A stretch of 64,000 nucleotides of DNA from contig JACEVL010000145.1 in assembly GCA_020284085.1 (NCBI GenBank), positions 1,359,983-1,423,982 on the forward strand. Reading direction: 5' to 3'. The position numbers and the translations under genes were made by a program. Source of the stretch: Aporrectodea caliginosa. Its lineage: Eukaryota > Annelida > Clitellata > Crassiclitellata > Lumbricidae. Positions 47,654 through 57,834 of the stretch are shown piece after piece; position 1 is the first letter of the stretch, and every line of letters begins with the position of its first letter. Below the pieces are notes generated by a model, which did not search any database, had not been told where the DNA came from, and saw nothing but the letters and a program-made list of their open reading frames with translations.

Positions 47654-47810
47654 ACTTGAAATGTCGCTTAATATTCAAAACTACGGTTTACACTGATCTG
47701 GTCAGGCACCTCAAATGGTGTGTTTTCGAAACTATTATTATGTATTATAGTAATTGTAAGTTTTTCATATACAAACGGTGAGAGCTGTTCAAAATAATGT
47801 CGCTTAATGA

Positions 47811-48156
47811 TAGTAGTAGTAGTTTCAGTTTAACGACACTGTGTGATTACAAAGATCATTAAGTAAGTAAGTAAGTAAGTAATTAAGTATATCCTTTATT
47901 GAGAAGCACTAGCAAACGCACAGCACTGTACATGGTAAGATTAATACATTCAAACAAATTAGCAAAAATGTATATATTATGCAACCAATGAATTGAATGA
48001 GAAGCTTTATTGTACGTCAGGGGAACATAGAGGAAGAACAGCTAGGGCTAGTCATAGGGGAAAATGAAGGGTTTAAATAGCCAGATTAGCGTCACCCTCC
48101 TCCTTCATCTTAGGCTTGGGACTGGCACTGCCAGAGTTCGAGCAGTGGTGGAGTTA
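47811..48156 (-). mobile_element. Family A retroposon split by a LINE tail
   Basis: The A copy starts TAGTAGTAGTTTCAGTTTAA (47811) and resumes at about 48084 with ATTAGCGTCACCCTCCTCC to GTGGTGGAGTTAAT. Its own flanks TCGCTTAAT / TCGCTCAAT look like a 9-bp TSD. The inserted piece (47862-48083) is a minus-strand (ACTT)n LINE 3' end; ATTA is repeated at the junctions. Confidence 0.82.
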
Positions 48157-48442
48157 ATTTCGCTCAATAACTTGAGAATATATGTAGAATTATAGATATA
48201 TATATATATAGTTTGTGAAGCAAAAGATTTATAAACTCAGCCGTAGGTTTGAGTGCTACGCAATATTTAGCGTTTATTTTCTTCTGTCTTCTCATATTTT
48301 AATAAATTCAACACTTCGCAGTACCTACAGATTGCAATGCTTAACGACTTCTGATGGCTGTCATGGTTGACTTTGGCCTCCATTTTATTCAGTGTTGGCA
48401 TTGGCACCCATAAACACTCAATATAATGGTGAATATTGACGG

Positions 48443-48808
48443 TGGGGGCCCGATAGCGCATTGGATAACACACTGGCATGGAGAGCGAGAGGTACCGAGT
48501 TCGAGCCCGTAGGCGGATATGCTTTGTAGGCTGCTATTAGCGCCGTGTATTGCAGGCTGTCTGTTCTGTTAGTAGTTAAGATTTATGTCGAGAGCGAGAG
48601 GTACCGAGTTCGAGCCCATAGGCGGATATGCTTTGTAGGCTGCTATTAGCGCCGTGTATTGCAGGCTGTCTGTTCTGTTAGTAGTTAAGATTTATGTCTT
48701 CTGTCATTTGTTGTTTCAATTGCATAACATGTAAATGTACAGCGCAGTGCATTTGTCAGGCGCTTCGATAAAGAAAAGACTATTATTATATTATTATTAT
48801 AATAAACG
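48443..48808 (+). mobile_element. SINE1 with 109-bp internal duplication
   Basis: Box A is TAGCGCATTGG. The block from box B (GGTACCGAGTTCGAGCCC) to GTAGTTAAGATTTATGTC occurs twice, at 48481-48589 and 48590-48698. It ends in the usual SINE1 tail with (ATT)n. The element therefore has two box B motifs. Confidence 0.92.
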
Positions 48809-49205
48809 AAAGTGGTAAAATCTAATGAGTACAAATGTGTCCAAATGTTTCATTCCGTGTTTTTTATTCGCTATTCGTCCATCTGATGTATAAATAACAA
48901 TTACAAGCAAGCGAGCAGTTGTTGTTTTCAATGTTTAATGACAACTTGTGGCCGCAAGGATCGTTGACGTCGATAGGAAAAAGGTTCTTTACGGTTTCAT
49001 TTGGAATGTACCAATGTTATAATCGATGAACTGATAAATTAATCCATCTTGTTACAACAAAGGACGTTGACGTCGTCAGAAATTATTTTGAATAGTATGG
49101 CATAACAAGTACTACCACTGGTACTACTACTACATTCTTCGTCATGAAACTAGCTAAAGAAAGTGTAAGGGTGTTTGGATGCCTTCTCAGACACCTTTAG
49201 AACGT
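48809..49205. repeat. Background units, no gene
   Basis: Inverted box ii at about 48930 (AATGTTTAATGACAACTTG) and a forward box i at about 49190 (CAGACACCTTTAGAACG). The latter is directly joined to the next SINE1. Confidence 0.5.
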
Positions 49206-49459
49206 TGGGGGCCCGATAGCGCATTGGATAACATCTGGCGTAGAGAGCGAGAGGTACCGAGTTCGAGCCCGTAGGGCGGATATGCTTTGTAGGCTGCTAT
49301 AAGCGCCGTGTATTGCAGGCTGTCTGTTCTGTAAGTAGTTAAGATTTATATCTTCTGTCATTTGCGTTCTTGTGAATTGTTTCAATTGCATAACTGTAAA
49401 CTGTACCGGTTGCGATGTGGCAACCGGATTGCTTCAATAAAGGAAGAATTATTATTATC
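49206..49459 (+). mobile_element. SINE1, full length
   Basis: Complete copy: box A TAGCGCATTGG, box B GAGTTCGAGCCC, body AGGCTGTCTGTTCTGTAAG, CCGGTTGCGATGTGG block, CTTCAATAAAGGAAG and (ATT)n. This is the reference copy of the family. Confidence 0.93.
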
Positions 49460-50192
49460 GAAACCATAATAAGAACGAGCTTCGGCAGGGCCGGTTTAAC
49501 CACTAGGCGAACTAGGCGGCCGCCTAGGGCGGCACGCTTCTGGGGGCGGCAGAAAAGCTAAATAAAAAATTTTTTTAAACATTGCCGGCGTTTTGCCACC
49601 ATTCATTAATAAATGAATGCGAAAACAAGAAGCGGCTTCAAACAGACCACAGACATTTTGAAATCTTAACGTCAGTCATGTGGCACGTCACGCTTATGCC
49701 CTTAACTATCGCAAGTTTGAAGTTGCCTACTATAGCGACATATTTGAAATGAAACTGAGACCGATCATCTGCAATGTTACCACTCCTTCGGTTTTCCCAA
49801 GATCTTGGGTTTTAATCCGAACTTCTAAAATGGGGTTTTCTGGAGACCTTGTATTTTCACTTGAGTTTTTCTTGTTTTACTGAAACCCTGTTTTCATTAA
49901 AAGTTTAATCAATTTTTGTTAAAAACATAATTCATACCGGTATGAAATATCCAGTGCTAGTACAAAACCAGACACTAAAGATAACGGTCTGGATGATCGA
50001 GGTCAATAAATGGCGCAATATGTGTGCAAGCATTGATAGGCTATGGGCCTACTAGATTAAAATATAGTTTTAAATAATGCTAACACTGCTAACATTAGGT
50101 TTAAAAAATATAACAAGAGTTACAAAACGCCGCATATTTATTCGATTTGACGTCTTCTTGACACTTCCAGTTTCTGTGGCTAATAATTAGAG

Positions 50193-50348
50193 AAGCTTCT
50201 CAAAGCTCAAAAGAAACATATTTGCGTAGGCCCTACGTCCATGCTGCAAGAAAGACTTGTTGAACTAGGTCTAGCTACCTCGTCAATTGAACATGATAAG
50301 CCTCTTGCTGGAGACATTGATAGAACTCTTCTACATTTGCTAAAGTGA
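50193..50348 (+). pseudogene. hAT transposase C-terminal remnant
   Basis: The open frame reads 'SMLQERLVELGLATSSIEHD' followed by 'LLHLLK' and a stop. This resembles the very end of hAT transposases, where an 'M.QERL.GLA..SIEHD' pattern closes the dimerisation domain. The rest of the protein is absent. The assignment is from pattern memory only. Confidence 0.6.
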
Positions 50349-50555
50349 AAGCGCGAAAAATAAAATTTTGAAATTACATTATAATTATATCTACAGACTT
50401 CGTAGAAAGTTCGTACGTAGGTAGGATTATGACTTAGTACAAGTAGCCGTAGGATTTCTTACAAAGTGTTCAAACGAAAATGTGCACTGTCATTATTTAA
50501 TAGGCCAGCATGTATTTACATTTTAAATTCCCATTAAACGTGTTACACCATACAG

Positions 50556-51203
50556 CAAAGTTCGACCGTACGTTACAGCAGAAAATAGCGTACGCGTACG
50601 GTACGTAATTTACTAAAAATAATAGCGTACGCGTACGGTACGTTCGTATTCCGTACGTATGAGCAGCCTTTAATATTAGTTGCTTCTCGTGACGTCACAT
50701 TTTGTCTCCTCATTTTCTCGTCGTTTTTTCTCGTCGTTATTACGTCACTTTACAGTTCTTATTTGTAGTTCCGTTTCAGCGAAGAGGTAAATTATTATTT
50801 TGTTTTTATTTTGTATAATTTGATTATTTTATCTACAGAAATAAAACAGGCTGACGGATTCATATTTTTCTTGCATGGGTTAGTAGTACTTAGTACGGCC
50901 GCGTGGCAAGAACGCACATGGCGAGTGCAGGCTGCGCCTTGTAGAGGAATAATACACGATGTTGGCCGCAGTCAATGTTTATTGTTAGAAAATTGACATA
51001 GAAATACACAATTCTTCACGGAATTGTTTTAAAACGTTTTCCATTCTTTAATTTGTAATTTTGTTATTCCTTGTTAATTCTATAATAAAAAATATAAAAA
51101 TTAGCGTACGCTATTTATTAATTTAGCCAAAAATAGCGTACGCGTACGGTACGCATTTCAGCAGAAAAAATAGCGTACGTTCCGTACGTACGGTCGAACT
51201 TTG
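50556..51203. mobile_element. CGTACG-rich hAT element, long form
   Basis: Terminal repeats CAAAGTTCGACCGTACG and its inverse, TSD CCATACAG (50548-50555 and 51204-51211). Several GCGTACGCGTACGG blocks occur near each end. The centre has 245 bp not found in the second copy at 62682-63084. There is no transposase; the 61-codon frame at 50811-50996 is of unknown meaning. Confidence 0.95.
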
Positions 51204-51654
51204 CCATACAGCATAGGCTGCATAGCTAATACAGTTTCCAGACTGTTACTGTAATTATGGATAACTTCTAAATTAATTTAGTTAATTTAATATTAATTAG
51301 TTATCGCACTTACCGGGGGCGCAGCGCGACAGGTTCGCCTAGAACTAGGGCGGCAAATACCCTGAGCTTCGGTATTTGCTACCTTCAACTCTCGCTTTTA
51401 TTTTGTTGAAAACTATTTTCAAGCGAGACTTGTTAATGTGACCTAAAAATGGTGTTGACAAATACATAGCCCAACTCGCGATATTGCCTACTATCGGTTG
51501 GTGACTGTCCTAATTATAGGTAAAGAAGGCGAGCAACACCAGTTATCTTTGTTATGAGACAGCGTCATTAAGCATAAGCTACCGAAGTAAAAGGTCATTA
51601 GCAGAAAGTGCACTGCCATCGTATTCGGGTGCAACGGGTCGGATGTTTGGCTAA

Positions 51655-51836
51655 CGAGATCCTGAGTGGACGAGTGGGTTGGTAGCCCGCTCTCCACGCC
51701 GGCGGCCCGGGTTCGATTCCCGGTCGGTCGGTTTATCAGAGATTAAATTTCTCGGATCTTTTACTGCGGGTGGCTCGGTCGCAATATAAACGTGAGTACA
51801 ATACAATACAATACAATACAACACAACACAATACAA
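51655..51836 (+). mobile_element. tRNA-derived SINE (fourth family)
   Basis: GAGTGGGTTGGTAGCCCGC acts as box A, and GGTTCGATTCC is a perfect box B inside a perfect T-arm (CCGGG / CCCGG). The presumed acceptor arms do not pair, so this is no functional tRNA. A short body (CTGCGGGTGGCTCGGTCGC) leads to an (AATAC)n tail that abuts the next SINE. Confidence 0.75.
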
Positions 51837-51837
51837 C

Positions 51838-52190
51838 TGTGGCGCGGTGGTATAGGGGTATGTTCGGTGCCTTAACATAACATAACATAACATAACAAGG
51901 GTTTTAAGTGGTTCAGAAGACGTTTAGTCTGTGTTAGAACCACTGTAAGTCTGTGTTAGAACCACTGTAAGTCTGTGTTAGAACCAGCCTTGCAGCTGGA
52001 GGGTTGCGGGTTCGAATCCACCTCAAAGCCACCGCGTAGGGACCCTGGGCAAGTCCTTCACTTGCAATTGCTCATGCGCTTCGGCGTGAAACTCTGATTC
52101 AGCGTCCGCGCAGTAGTCGGGAGCGCCTCTGAATAGGCAATCTGGTAGGGGCACTATAACAAGTGTTCAAATACAATACAATACATTAAC
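51838..52190 (+). mobile_element. SINE2 with a 113-bp insertion in its head
   Basis: The head starts GCGCGGTGGTATAGGGG; the box B is GGGTTCGAATCC; the 3' end is GGGAGCGCCTCTGAATAGG and GGGGCACTATAACAAGTG. Between box A and box B, 51874-51986 is an extra block made of (CATAA)n and three copies of GTCTGTGTTAGAACCACTGT. GCCTT stands at both junctions (51869-51873, 51987-51991). Confidence 0.88.
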
Positions 52191-52462
52191 GAGTGCGATA
52201 CCTATCACCTTCATCTGTTGCGCTGTATAAGTCAGCAAATTTGTTCGGTCCGGTTTTTATTTTCAAGTGAATAACGCCAATAACCAAGAATTCAAAAAAT
52301 GGAAACCATTATAAGCGACAACGTTTTGTTAATTAGATATACTGAACTATTAGCGAACGAAAAACGTGTGAAAATGGAGTAAAGTACTTAAACATACGAC
52401 TCTCTTTAAACACCTTTAAAACGGTTCGTGCCAACACAATATATGGGTAATTTCCGTTAAAT

Positions 52463-52545
52463 AGCTGTAATATGCCAAAAATAATCTTTGCCGGCGGCAA
52501 CGGCCAATGTTGTCATAAGCTGCCGTTAAACTGGGGAACCAACCA
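52463..52545 (+). mobile_element. Family B retroposon
   Basis: AGCTGTAATATGCC, GGCGGCAACGGCC, TAAGCTGCCGTTAAACTG, GGAACCAACC. It sits just after the TATA-like part of a background unit (box i at about 52390). Confidence 0.82.
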
Positions 52546-52625
52546 ATCTTCAACTCGACTGGTACAGCAACTGTAATGGAGATTCGATGCAACTGGCCCT
52601 GGCTGCCATAAGCCATTGTTAAACA

Positions 52626-52806
52626 ATTATGGTCAACACTTAATGGAAAAAGAAATAAAATCAGTTAAGTAATATCACAGTATAAATAATCATATAAATA
52701 ATCATATAATTATGGTCAACACTTAATGGAAAAAGAAATAAAATCAGTTAAGTAATATCACAGTATAAATAATCATATAAATAATCATATAATTATTTAT
52801 ACTGTG
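52626..52806 (+). repeat. 83-bp tandem duplication ending in a hairpin
   Basis: Units at 52626-52708 and 52709-52791 look identical. CACAGTATAAATAAT (52759-52773) and its perfect inverse ATTATTTATACTGTG (52792-52806) form a 15-bp stem. Confidence 0.92.
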
Positions 52807-52879
52807 GTAATATGTCGCTAAACACTCAACACTACGGTCAATATTAAACTCTGCTTAGAAACATAAAATAATTTTCCTC

Positions 52880-53310
52880 AGAGGCCACATATGATAGTAA
52901 GTAGCTGCTGGTCATCTCTTTGCAGATGATGTGCAAGCATTCGTCCATGGGTCTCCTTCATCCCAGCTGCACTTAGTTCAGCGTATTCAATCCCTCTCAA
53001 ATTCTCTTCACTCCTGGATGGCATCAAACCGTCTCTCCCTTAATGCCTCAAAAACTCTGTTCATTTGCTTTGGCACCCCCAAACAGCTTCTGAAGATTAT
53101 TTTGTTCTCCTCTTGGAAATTTTCCCGCACTTTTCCTTTTCTTCAACAGTACTGTACGTGATCTGGGCGTTACGCTAGATAGCTCCCTTTCTTTTAAAGA
53201 CCATATCTCAAACCTAACACGTTCTTCTTATTTTCATTTAAGGCGTCTTAGGACTGTTCGGCATTCTGTCTCATCTTCTGTTTTCACCACTATGGTTCAC
53301 GCTTTCATAT
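52880..53310 (+). pseudogene. LINE reverse transcriptase fragment with FADD
   Basis: The plus strand reads 'LFADDVQAFVHG' (RT catalytic motif FADD, about 52915-52950), 'HSWMASNRLSLNASKT', 'LFICFGTP', then after a frameshift 'VRDLGVTLDSSLSFKDHI' and 'MVHAF'. This is the palm/thumb of a CR1/L2-like LINE. It stops where the LTR begins at 53311. The C-terminal part resumes at about 54540. Confidence 0.85.
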
Positions 53311-54259
53311 TGTAGCGAAAACCCCGGTCGTCGTCTCTGAGCTCTCCAGGCAGCAGTTCGCGTGTCGCTATGGAAGCGTAAATTCGGCGTTCGGAGTATT
53401 GCGAACGTCTAGCAGCACCAGCCAATCAATCGCTCAAGTCAAAAATCACCAACACGTCCTGGTTTTCTACACGATTTATTCTTGAAGTGTCACACAGCAC
53501 GGCAGCACGTCGAACACCCGTTCGCTCCAGTAACAAAATCAGAATGGCCACGAGTGTGGCAGGGGTCCACTATTTATACCTGAGGCTGAGCAGAACTGAG
53601 CAAGGCCTGAGCAAAGACTGAGCAGAGGGGAGGCTGAGCAGAACTGAGCAAGGACTGAGCAAGGACTGAGCAAAGACCTGAGCAGAGGGGGAGGCTGAGC
53701 AGACTGAGCAAGGACTGAGCAAAGACCTGAGCAGAGGGGGAGGCTGGGCAGAACTGAGCAAGGACCTGAGCAAAGACTGAGCAAGGACCTGAGCAGAGGG
53801 GAGGCTGAGCAGAACTGAGCAAGAACTGAGCAGAGGGGGGGGAGGAGGCTGAGCAGACTGAGCAAGGACTGAGCAAAGACCTGAGCAGAGGGGAGGCTGA
53901 GCAGAACTGAGCAAGGACCTGAGCAAAGACTGAGCAAGGACCTGAGCAGAGGGGAGGCTGAGCAGAACTGAGCAAGAACTGAGCAGAGGGGGAGGCTGAG
54001 CAGAACTGAGCAAGAACTGAGCAGAGGGGAGGCTGAGCAGAACTGAGCAAGGACCTGAGCAAAGACTGAGCAAGGACCTGAGCAGAGGGGGGAGGCTGAG
54101 CAGAACTGAGCAAGAACTGAGCAGAGGGGGAGGCTGAGCAGAACTGAGCAAAGACCTGAGCAGAGGGGGAGGCTGAGCATACTGAGCAGACTAAGCAGAG
54201 CAGTACAGAGCAGAGCAGAGCAAAACAGACACAGAGCAGCCCACCTAAAAACCGTCACA
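53311..54259 (-). mobile_element. LTR of a gypsy-type retrotransposon (3' LTR)
   Basis: On the minus strand it starts TGTGACGG (54259) and ends GGTTTTCGCTACA (53311), the TG...CA form. A TATAAATAG box is at 53571-53579 and AATAAA at 53475-53480. A purine tract (GCGGGGGGAGAG) lies directly outside the 5' end at 54260-54271, where a 3' LTR has its polypurine tract. The U3 part is filled by a minisatellite. No gag or pol remains. The long minus-strand frames of 179-279 codons come from the minisatellite. Confidence 0.82.
53580..54190 (-). repeat. GAGCA-type minisatellite inside the LTR U3
   Basis: About 600 bp of variable units of the form (R)ACTGAGCAA, CCTGAGCAGAGGGG and GGCTGAGCAGA. The basic step is about 11 bp, with higher-order blocks of some 70-80 bp. 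It lies just upstream of the LTR TATA box. Confidence 0.93.
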
Positions 54260-54540
54260 CTCTCCCCCCGCTGCGATTCGAAATGTCTCCTATTTCGACG
54301 GAGAGAGGCGGCCCAACAAAACTTAACATCCCCGGGTCGTCCCCGAAATTCACAAGACAAAAATGGCCATCTGGCCAAGCAGAAACACTTAACAATAGGC
54401 AGGCCAACGGGCCAAATTCAACTAAAGTCCCCGGTCGCTCACCTACCATCCACCAAAGCTAAAACACGAGGCCAACGGGCCAAACAAAACAGTCTCAGAG
54501 GCGAAGTTTCAAGTCGTTATCCGACTGTCCCTATAATACG
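54260..54540 (-). mobile_element. Internal stub of the LTR retrotransposon
   Basis: Downstream of the purine tract on the plus axis there is CGAAATGTCTCCTATTTCGA, CCGGGTCGTCCCCG and three AGGCCAACGGGCCA blocks. In the minus frame 'FRGRPGDVKF' is visible, a pattern seen at the end of some gypsy pol frames. The element is broken here and joins LINE sequence at about 54540. Confidence 0.6.
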
Positions 54541-54850
54541 AACGAGAGGCCAACGGCCCAGAGCACAGCATCGTGCCAATGCCTCTGTTGGCCATTTGCT
54601 ATGGAATGACCTGCCTACTATAACTCGTGCTGTTGATGTTATCTGGGGGCACTACTGTTTCTGCTCGTTCTCTTAAGACTTTTCTTTTTTCGAGGGGCCC
54701 TTGCACTGGAAGCACCTCTGATTAGGTTGTACCATAGACGTCTTAATAATAGCTGGCTATTATATAGAAGTCCATGGTTGTACTGTGAGAGACTGAGAAG
54801 AGCTTTATAAATCCGTAAATATAATAAAATAGCATAGAATAGAATCAATG
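54540..54850 (+). mobile_element. LINE 3' end with (AATAG)n-like tail
   Basis: Same family as 1150-1430: 'LLWNDLPTITRAV' pattern, GGAAGCACCTCTGATTAGG, TTTATAAATCC and an ATAGAAT tail. A 55-bp insert (about 54733-54787) bearing short inverted GCTGGCTATTATA-like sequence duplicates TTGTAC. It may be the continuation of 52880-53310. Confidence 0.8.
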
Positions 54851-55161
54851 CTATGGGGCACAGTGTCGTTAAACAGAAACTAACCAACGTTATGAACTAA
54901 TGTTAAATGAAAATGACGTAGGCAAATTGTGTCGAAAGCACTGAAACCTACCGCACATTTTACACACCTTTAAAACGCTTCTTTAACAAACTATATATAT
55001 AAGGGCAATTCGCACAATGAGTTCCGTCGAGAACTATTTTTTAAATGAAAATTACGTACGCAAATTGTGTCGAAAAGCACTCCAACATGAGGTTCCGTTT
55101 ACACACCTTTAAAAGGCTTCTTTCCAACACTATATAAAAGCAATTTCCTTAGTCAGAGCAT

Positions 55162-55247
55162 AATTGAGCTGTAATATGCCAAAAACTAATCTTTGTCGGC
55201 GGCAACGGCCTATGTTGTCATAAGCTGCCGTTAAACTGTGGATCCCA
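55162..55247 (+). mobile_element. Family B retroposon, 86 bp, 9-bp TSD
   Basis: TCAGAGCAT at 55153-55161 and 55248-55256. Element AATTGAGCTGTAATATGCC to CTGTGGATCCCA. The target is uninterrupted at the matching place near 26720 (CAGTGCATTG region). Confidence 0.93.
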
Positions 55248-56799
55248 TCAGAGCATTGGTACATGGTTTCTCTTATCGCAATACAAGTAGGTCTAGGATT
55301 ATCGCAGACATCTTATTTACATGTAGTTGCATTATTTTACGCTGTTAAACAATGAATATCAGTGACATTGTAAAGTTTTGACAGCTTTAAATGGTGTCTT
55401 TCGGACTCCATAAACACTTTGTGTTCACTGTATTGTTTACATAATTTCGAATTGTCCTCAACGACCTTTGATGTCAACTTTAGAATAAAAAAATTAGTGC
55501 ATTGGTAAAACGTCCGAAAATAAAATTATGTAGAGCAGGCTACGGTCAACCTTATGAGATTCGCACCTCGTGGACAGCCACACCGAGGTTTCTATTCGTG
55601 TATTTTACACGTTCCAAATTGCATGTTTCTGTGTCGGGTAGTGGTTTTTCAGCTTCATTACTCCAACTATTCCGAGCCCTGGCGTTTCAACAGGCGAAGA
55701 GCTATAGCCACCAATTCTTTCCTCAATTCCACTTGCAGATCGCAGATGAGCTAGACTCTACTCTTTGATGTTTCTTGTAATTTCTAATGACGTAGTCATA
55801 ACGATATCGATCGCCAGTGACTGAGCGAGTTCTGTATCCAAGAAGCAGCTGTTGTGTGGCCGTGTATAGCATACTAGCTGAGCATTTATCGACAAGAGAC
55901 GATAACAAAAGAAGGCGCGACTATTACACTAGACATCAAAAGGACGCGAAGGTCTCAAATTCAGAAGAGTTCTCTGCCGTGGATCGCTTGACAGAAGATA
56001 ACTAAAAGAAGCGAAATATAAAGTATATAAGTACGTACTGAGCCTTTATATGCATCTGACGAGCGCACTTTCATAAGAATAACTACAAAAAAACTAAAGA
56101 ACGAAAAACGTTCTAACTAACACAAATGCAGCCAACGATACGTCGGCGCCAGAATATGGGCCACAAAACTAAAACGGAGAAGAAGGTGCGAAGATTGTAT
56201 TCTCCAGAGCTATACAGCATGAAAAGTACACCAATGTATGAGTAGCTCAGCTCTAGTTTTATGAGGAAGGTTGTTACCAGCATTATCATTGCGTCTCTTC
56301 ATCATGTTATCACTGGTATCATCATTGTATCTCATCATCATATCATCACCTCCGTTTCTAGGAATCTTGTGAACTCATTACATTCGATATTAGCTTTTTC
56401 CTTGGATGTTGGTTGACAAAACTTGTTTCTCCCTAACAGGTTTTCAGTAGACTTACTTGGATGTCTTCCTCCAGCTCATCTACATAATCTTTCAGCAACG
56501 ATCAATATATTATTATACGTTGGACTGGAAATTCCTTAGTTAACGTCGATAGTGGATTATACTTTTATGTGAATGCAATCGGACACCTATAATGCGAAAA
56601 TGACTCGTCCTCGTATAGGTCGAATACGAACATTAAAAGAGGTTTGTTATTATTGCACGCCAAGGTCAGTGATTATCTTACAAGAATCGAAAAACCATTA
56701 AATTTAAGAAACATCTAGAGAAACGATATTCTATAATTCCTGATACCATTTTTAAAGACTTCAGTTATCATCTGCTGACGATTATATAATGTAATTAGT

Positions 56800-57241
56800 A
56801 ATGTAATGTAATTAGTAATTTATATAGCGCCGCTCACAGCCGAGGCCATTCAGTAGCGCTCAGTCAGTGGCTCAGTCAGTAGCGCTCAGTCAGTGGCCAT
56901 TCAGTAGCGCTCGGCCAGTCAGTCGGATGCTAGTGAACATTAAATATAAATAGAAGTATGTTATGTTTGTTTGTTTTAAATCTTGTACTGCAATGGTTTT
57001 TTTTATTTAGTTGTTTGGCTATGATTTAGCCCTAACATTGTTATTTAAGTTGAATTTTCTATAAGTATATGATCATGAAAATCGTCTTGCCATCAGTAAA
57101 TGTAATGTGGAAAAGGGGCAGCCCTGCAATAGCGGATTATTTTATCCTTTAGGGCTGTCCTGTTGGACGGCATCAGCAGATTAACTCTTTTTAAATGACT
57201 GATTGTTAATTAATTGTGCTGTTGTTGATTCAATAAACGGC

Positions 57242-57273
<32 letters not shown>

Positions 57274-57275
57274 GG
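56800..57275. mobile_element. Two LINE 3' stubs
   Basis: 56800-56935 (minus) is the tail TTATATAGCGCCGCTCACAG with AGTAGCGCTCAGTCAGTGG reiterated several times. 56955-57275 (plus) is a different 3' untranslated region ending GATTCAATAAACGGC and (TGAT)n; the paralogue at about 28500 lacks it. Confidence 0.7.
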
Positions 57276-57429
57276 AAGTGCCTGAAAAAGCTAGTTACGA
57301 AATAGTGCATTTCTAACTGCGATTTTTATTGTTCACAAATCGCACGTGGCGGTATTTGTAGGCTAGTCGACATTGTCTAACGAACCCTCGCGGCTCCTTC
57401 AGGGCTGTTGACGTTACCCCCATCCTTGA

Positions 57430-57830
57430 TAGTAAGTAAGTAAGCGCGGGGCAAGTAAGTAAGCAAGTAAGCAAGCAAGTAAGGTGGGGCAAGTGCAAGC
57501 GGGCAAGGAATGGTAAGTACGTGCTTTATTGAACCGCCTGCAAACGCACTGCGGAACATCGGATAGAGTATTAAATCACAAAATCACAAAAATCACAAAT
57601 CACAAAATAAAAAAAAATGAATACAAAAAACAGAGAACTATGGATCTGTGAGAGTAAGGTTACAGTAAGAAGAAAGATCAGCAATAAAATCAATTAAATA
57701 ACATACGTGTAATAAAGCCACATCGGTTTAATGCGTGAGCATGTGGGATCTCACGGTTATGTGAACGAGGACGGAGAGAGTATAGGTAACATTCTTTATA
57801 GGAGGCAGTAGACAATTAAGAACATGGCTG
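57430..57830 (-). mobile_element. LINE 3' region, (ACTT)n family
   Basis: AAGTAAGTAAG tracts (57431-57483), GCTTTATTGAACCGCCTGC, then GCATGTGGGATCTCACGG and ATTCTTTATAGGAGGCAG. This is the uninterrupted counterpart of 36850-36911 joined to 37671-37975. Confidence 0.82.
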
Positions 57831-57834
57831 AGGT

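Larger units (their letters stand above)
44130..47700 (+). repeat. Segmental triplication, copy 3
   Basis: Same order as copies 1 and 2. It is longer because it carries two later insertions, 44589-44948 and 45430-46614. Box i sits at about 45068 and 47095. Confidence 0.88.
49486..51364 (+). mobile_element. hAT element with nested hAT
   Basis: Ends CAGGGCCGG and ATACCCTG with an 8-bp TSD AGCTTCGG (49478-49485 and 51365-51372). A subterminal TAGGCGAAC block occurs inverted near both ends. Without the nested element it is about 1.22 kb. A C-terminal hAT transposase trace is at 50193-50348. The 67-codon frame at 49680-49883 is not recognised. It is an internally deleted copy of an autonomous element. 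Confidence 0.88.
54890..57430 (+). repeat. Segmental duplication with 26640-28990
   Basis: Same landmarks in the same order. This copy carries a family B insertion (55162-55247), LINE stubs at 56800-56935 and 56955-57275, and a doubled box i (about 54962 and 55098, both with TATATA runs). Confidence 0.88.

Noticed and set aside
48443..48520. tRNA gene in the SINE1 head
   Set aside because: The same head is attached to a repeated body in several copies; the cloverleaf is not complete.
51655..51735. True tRNA gene
   Set aside because: The T-arm is perfect, but the acceptor arms do not pair and a SINE body and tail follow.
53539..54378. Minus-strand frame of 279 codons, the longest in the window
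   Set aside because: It runs through the GAGCA minisatellite of an LTR; its Leu/Ser/Cys repeats in all three frames come from the tandem DNA.
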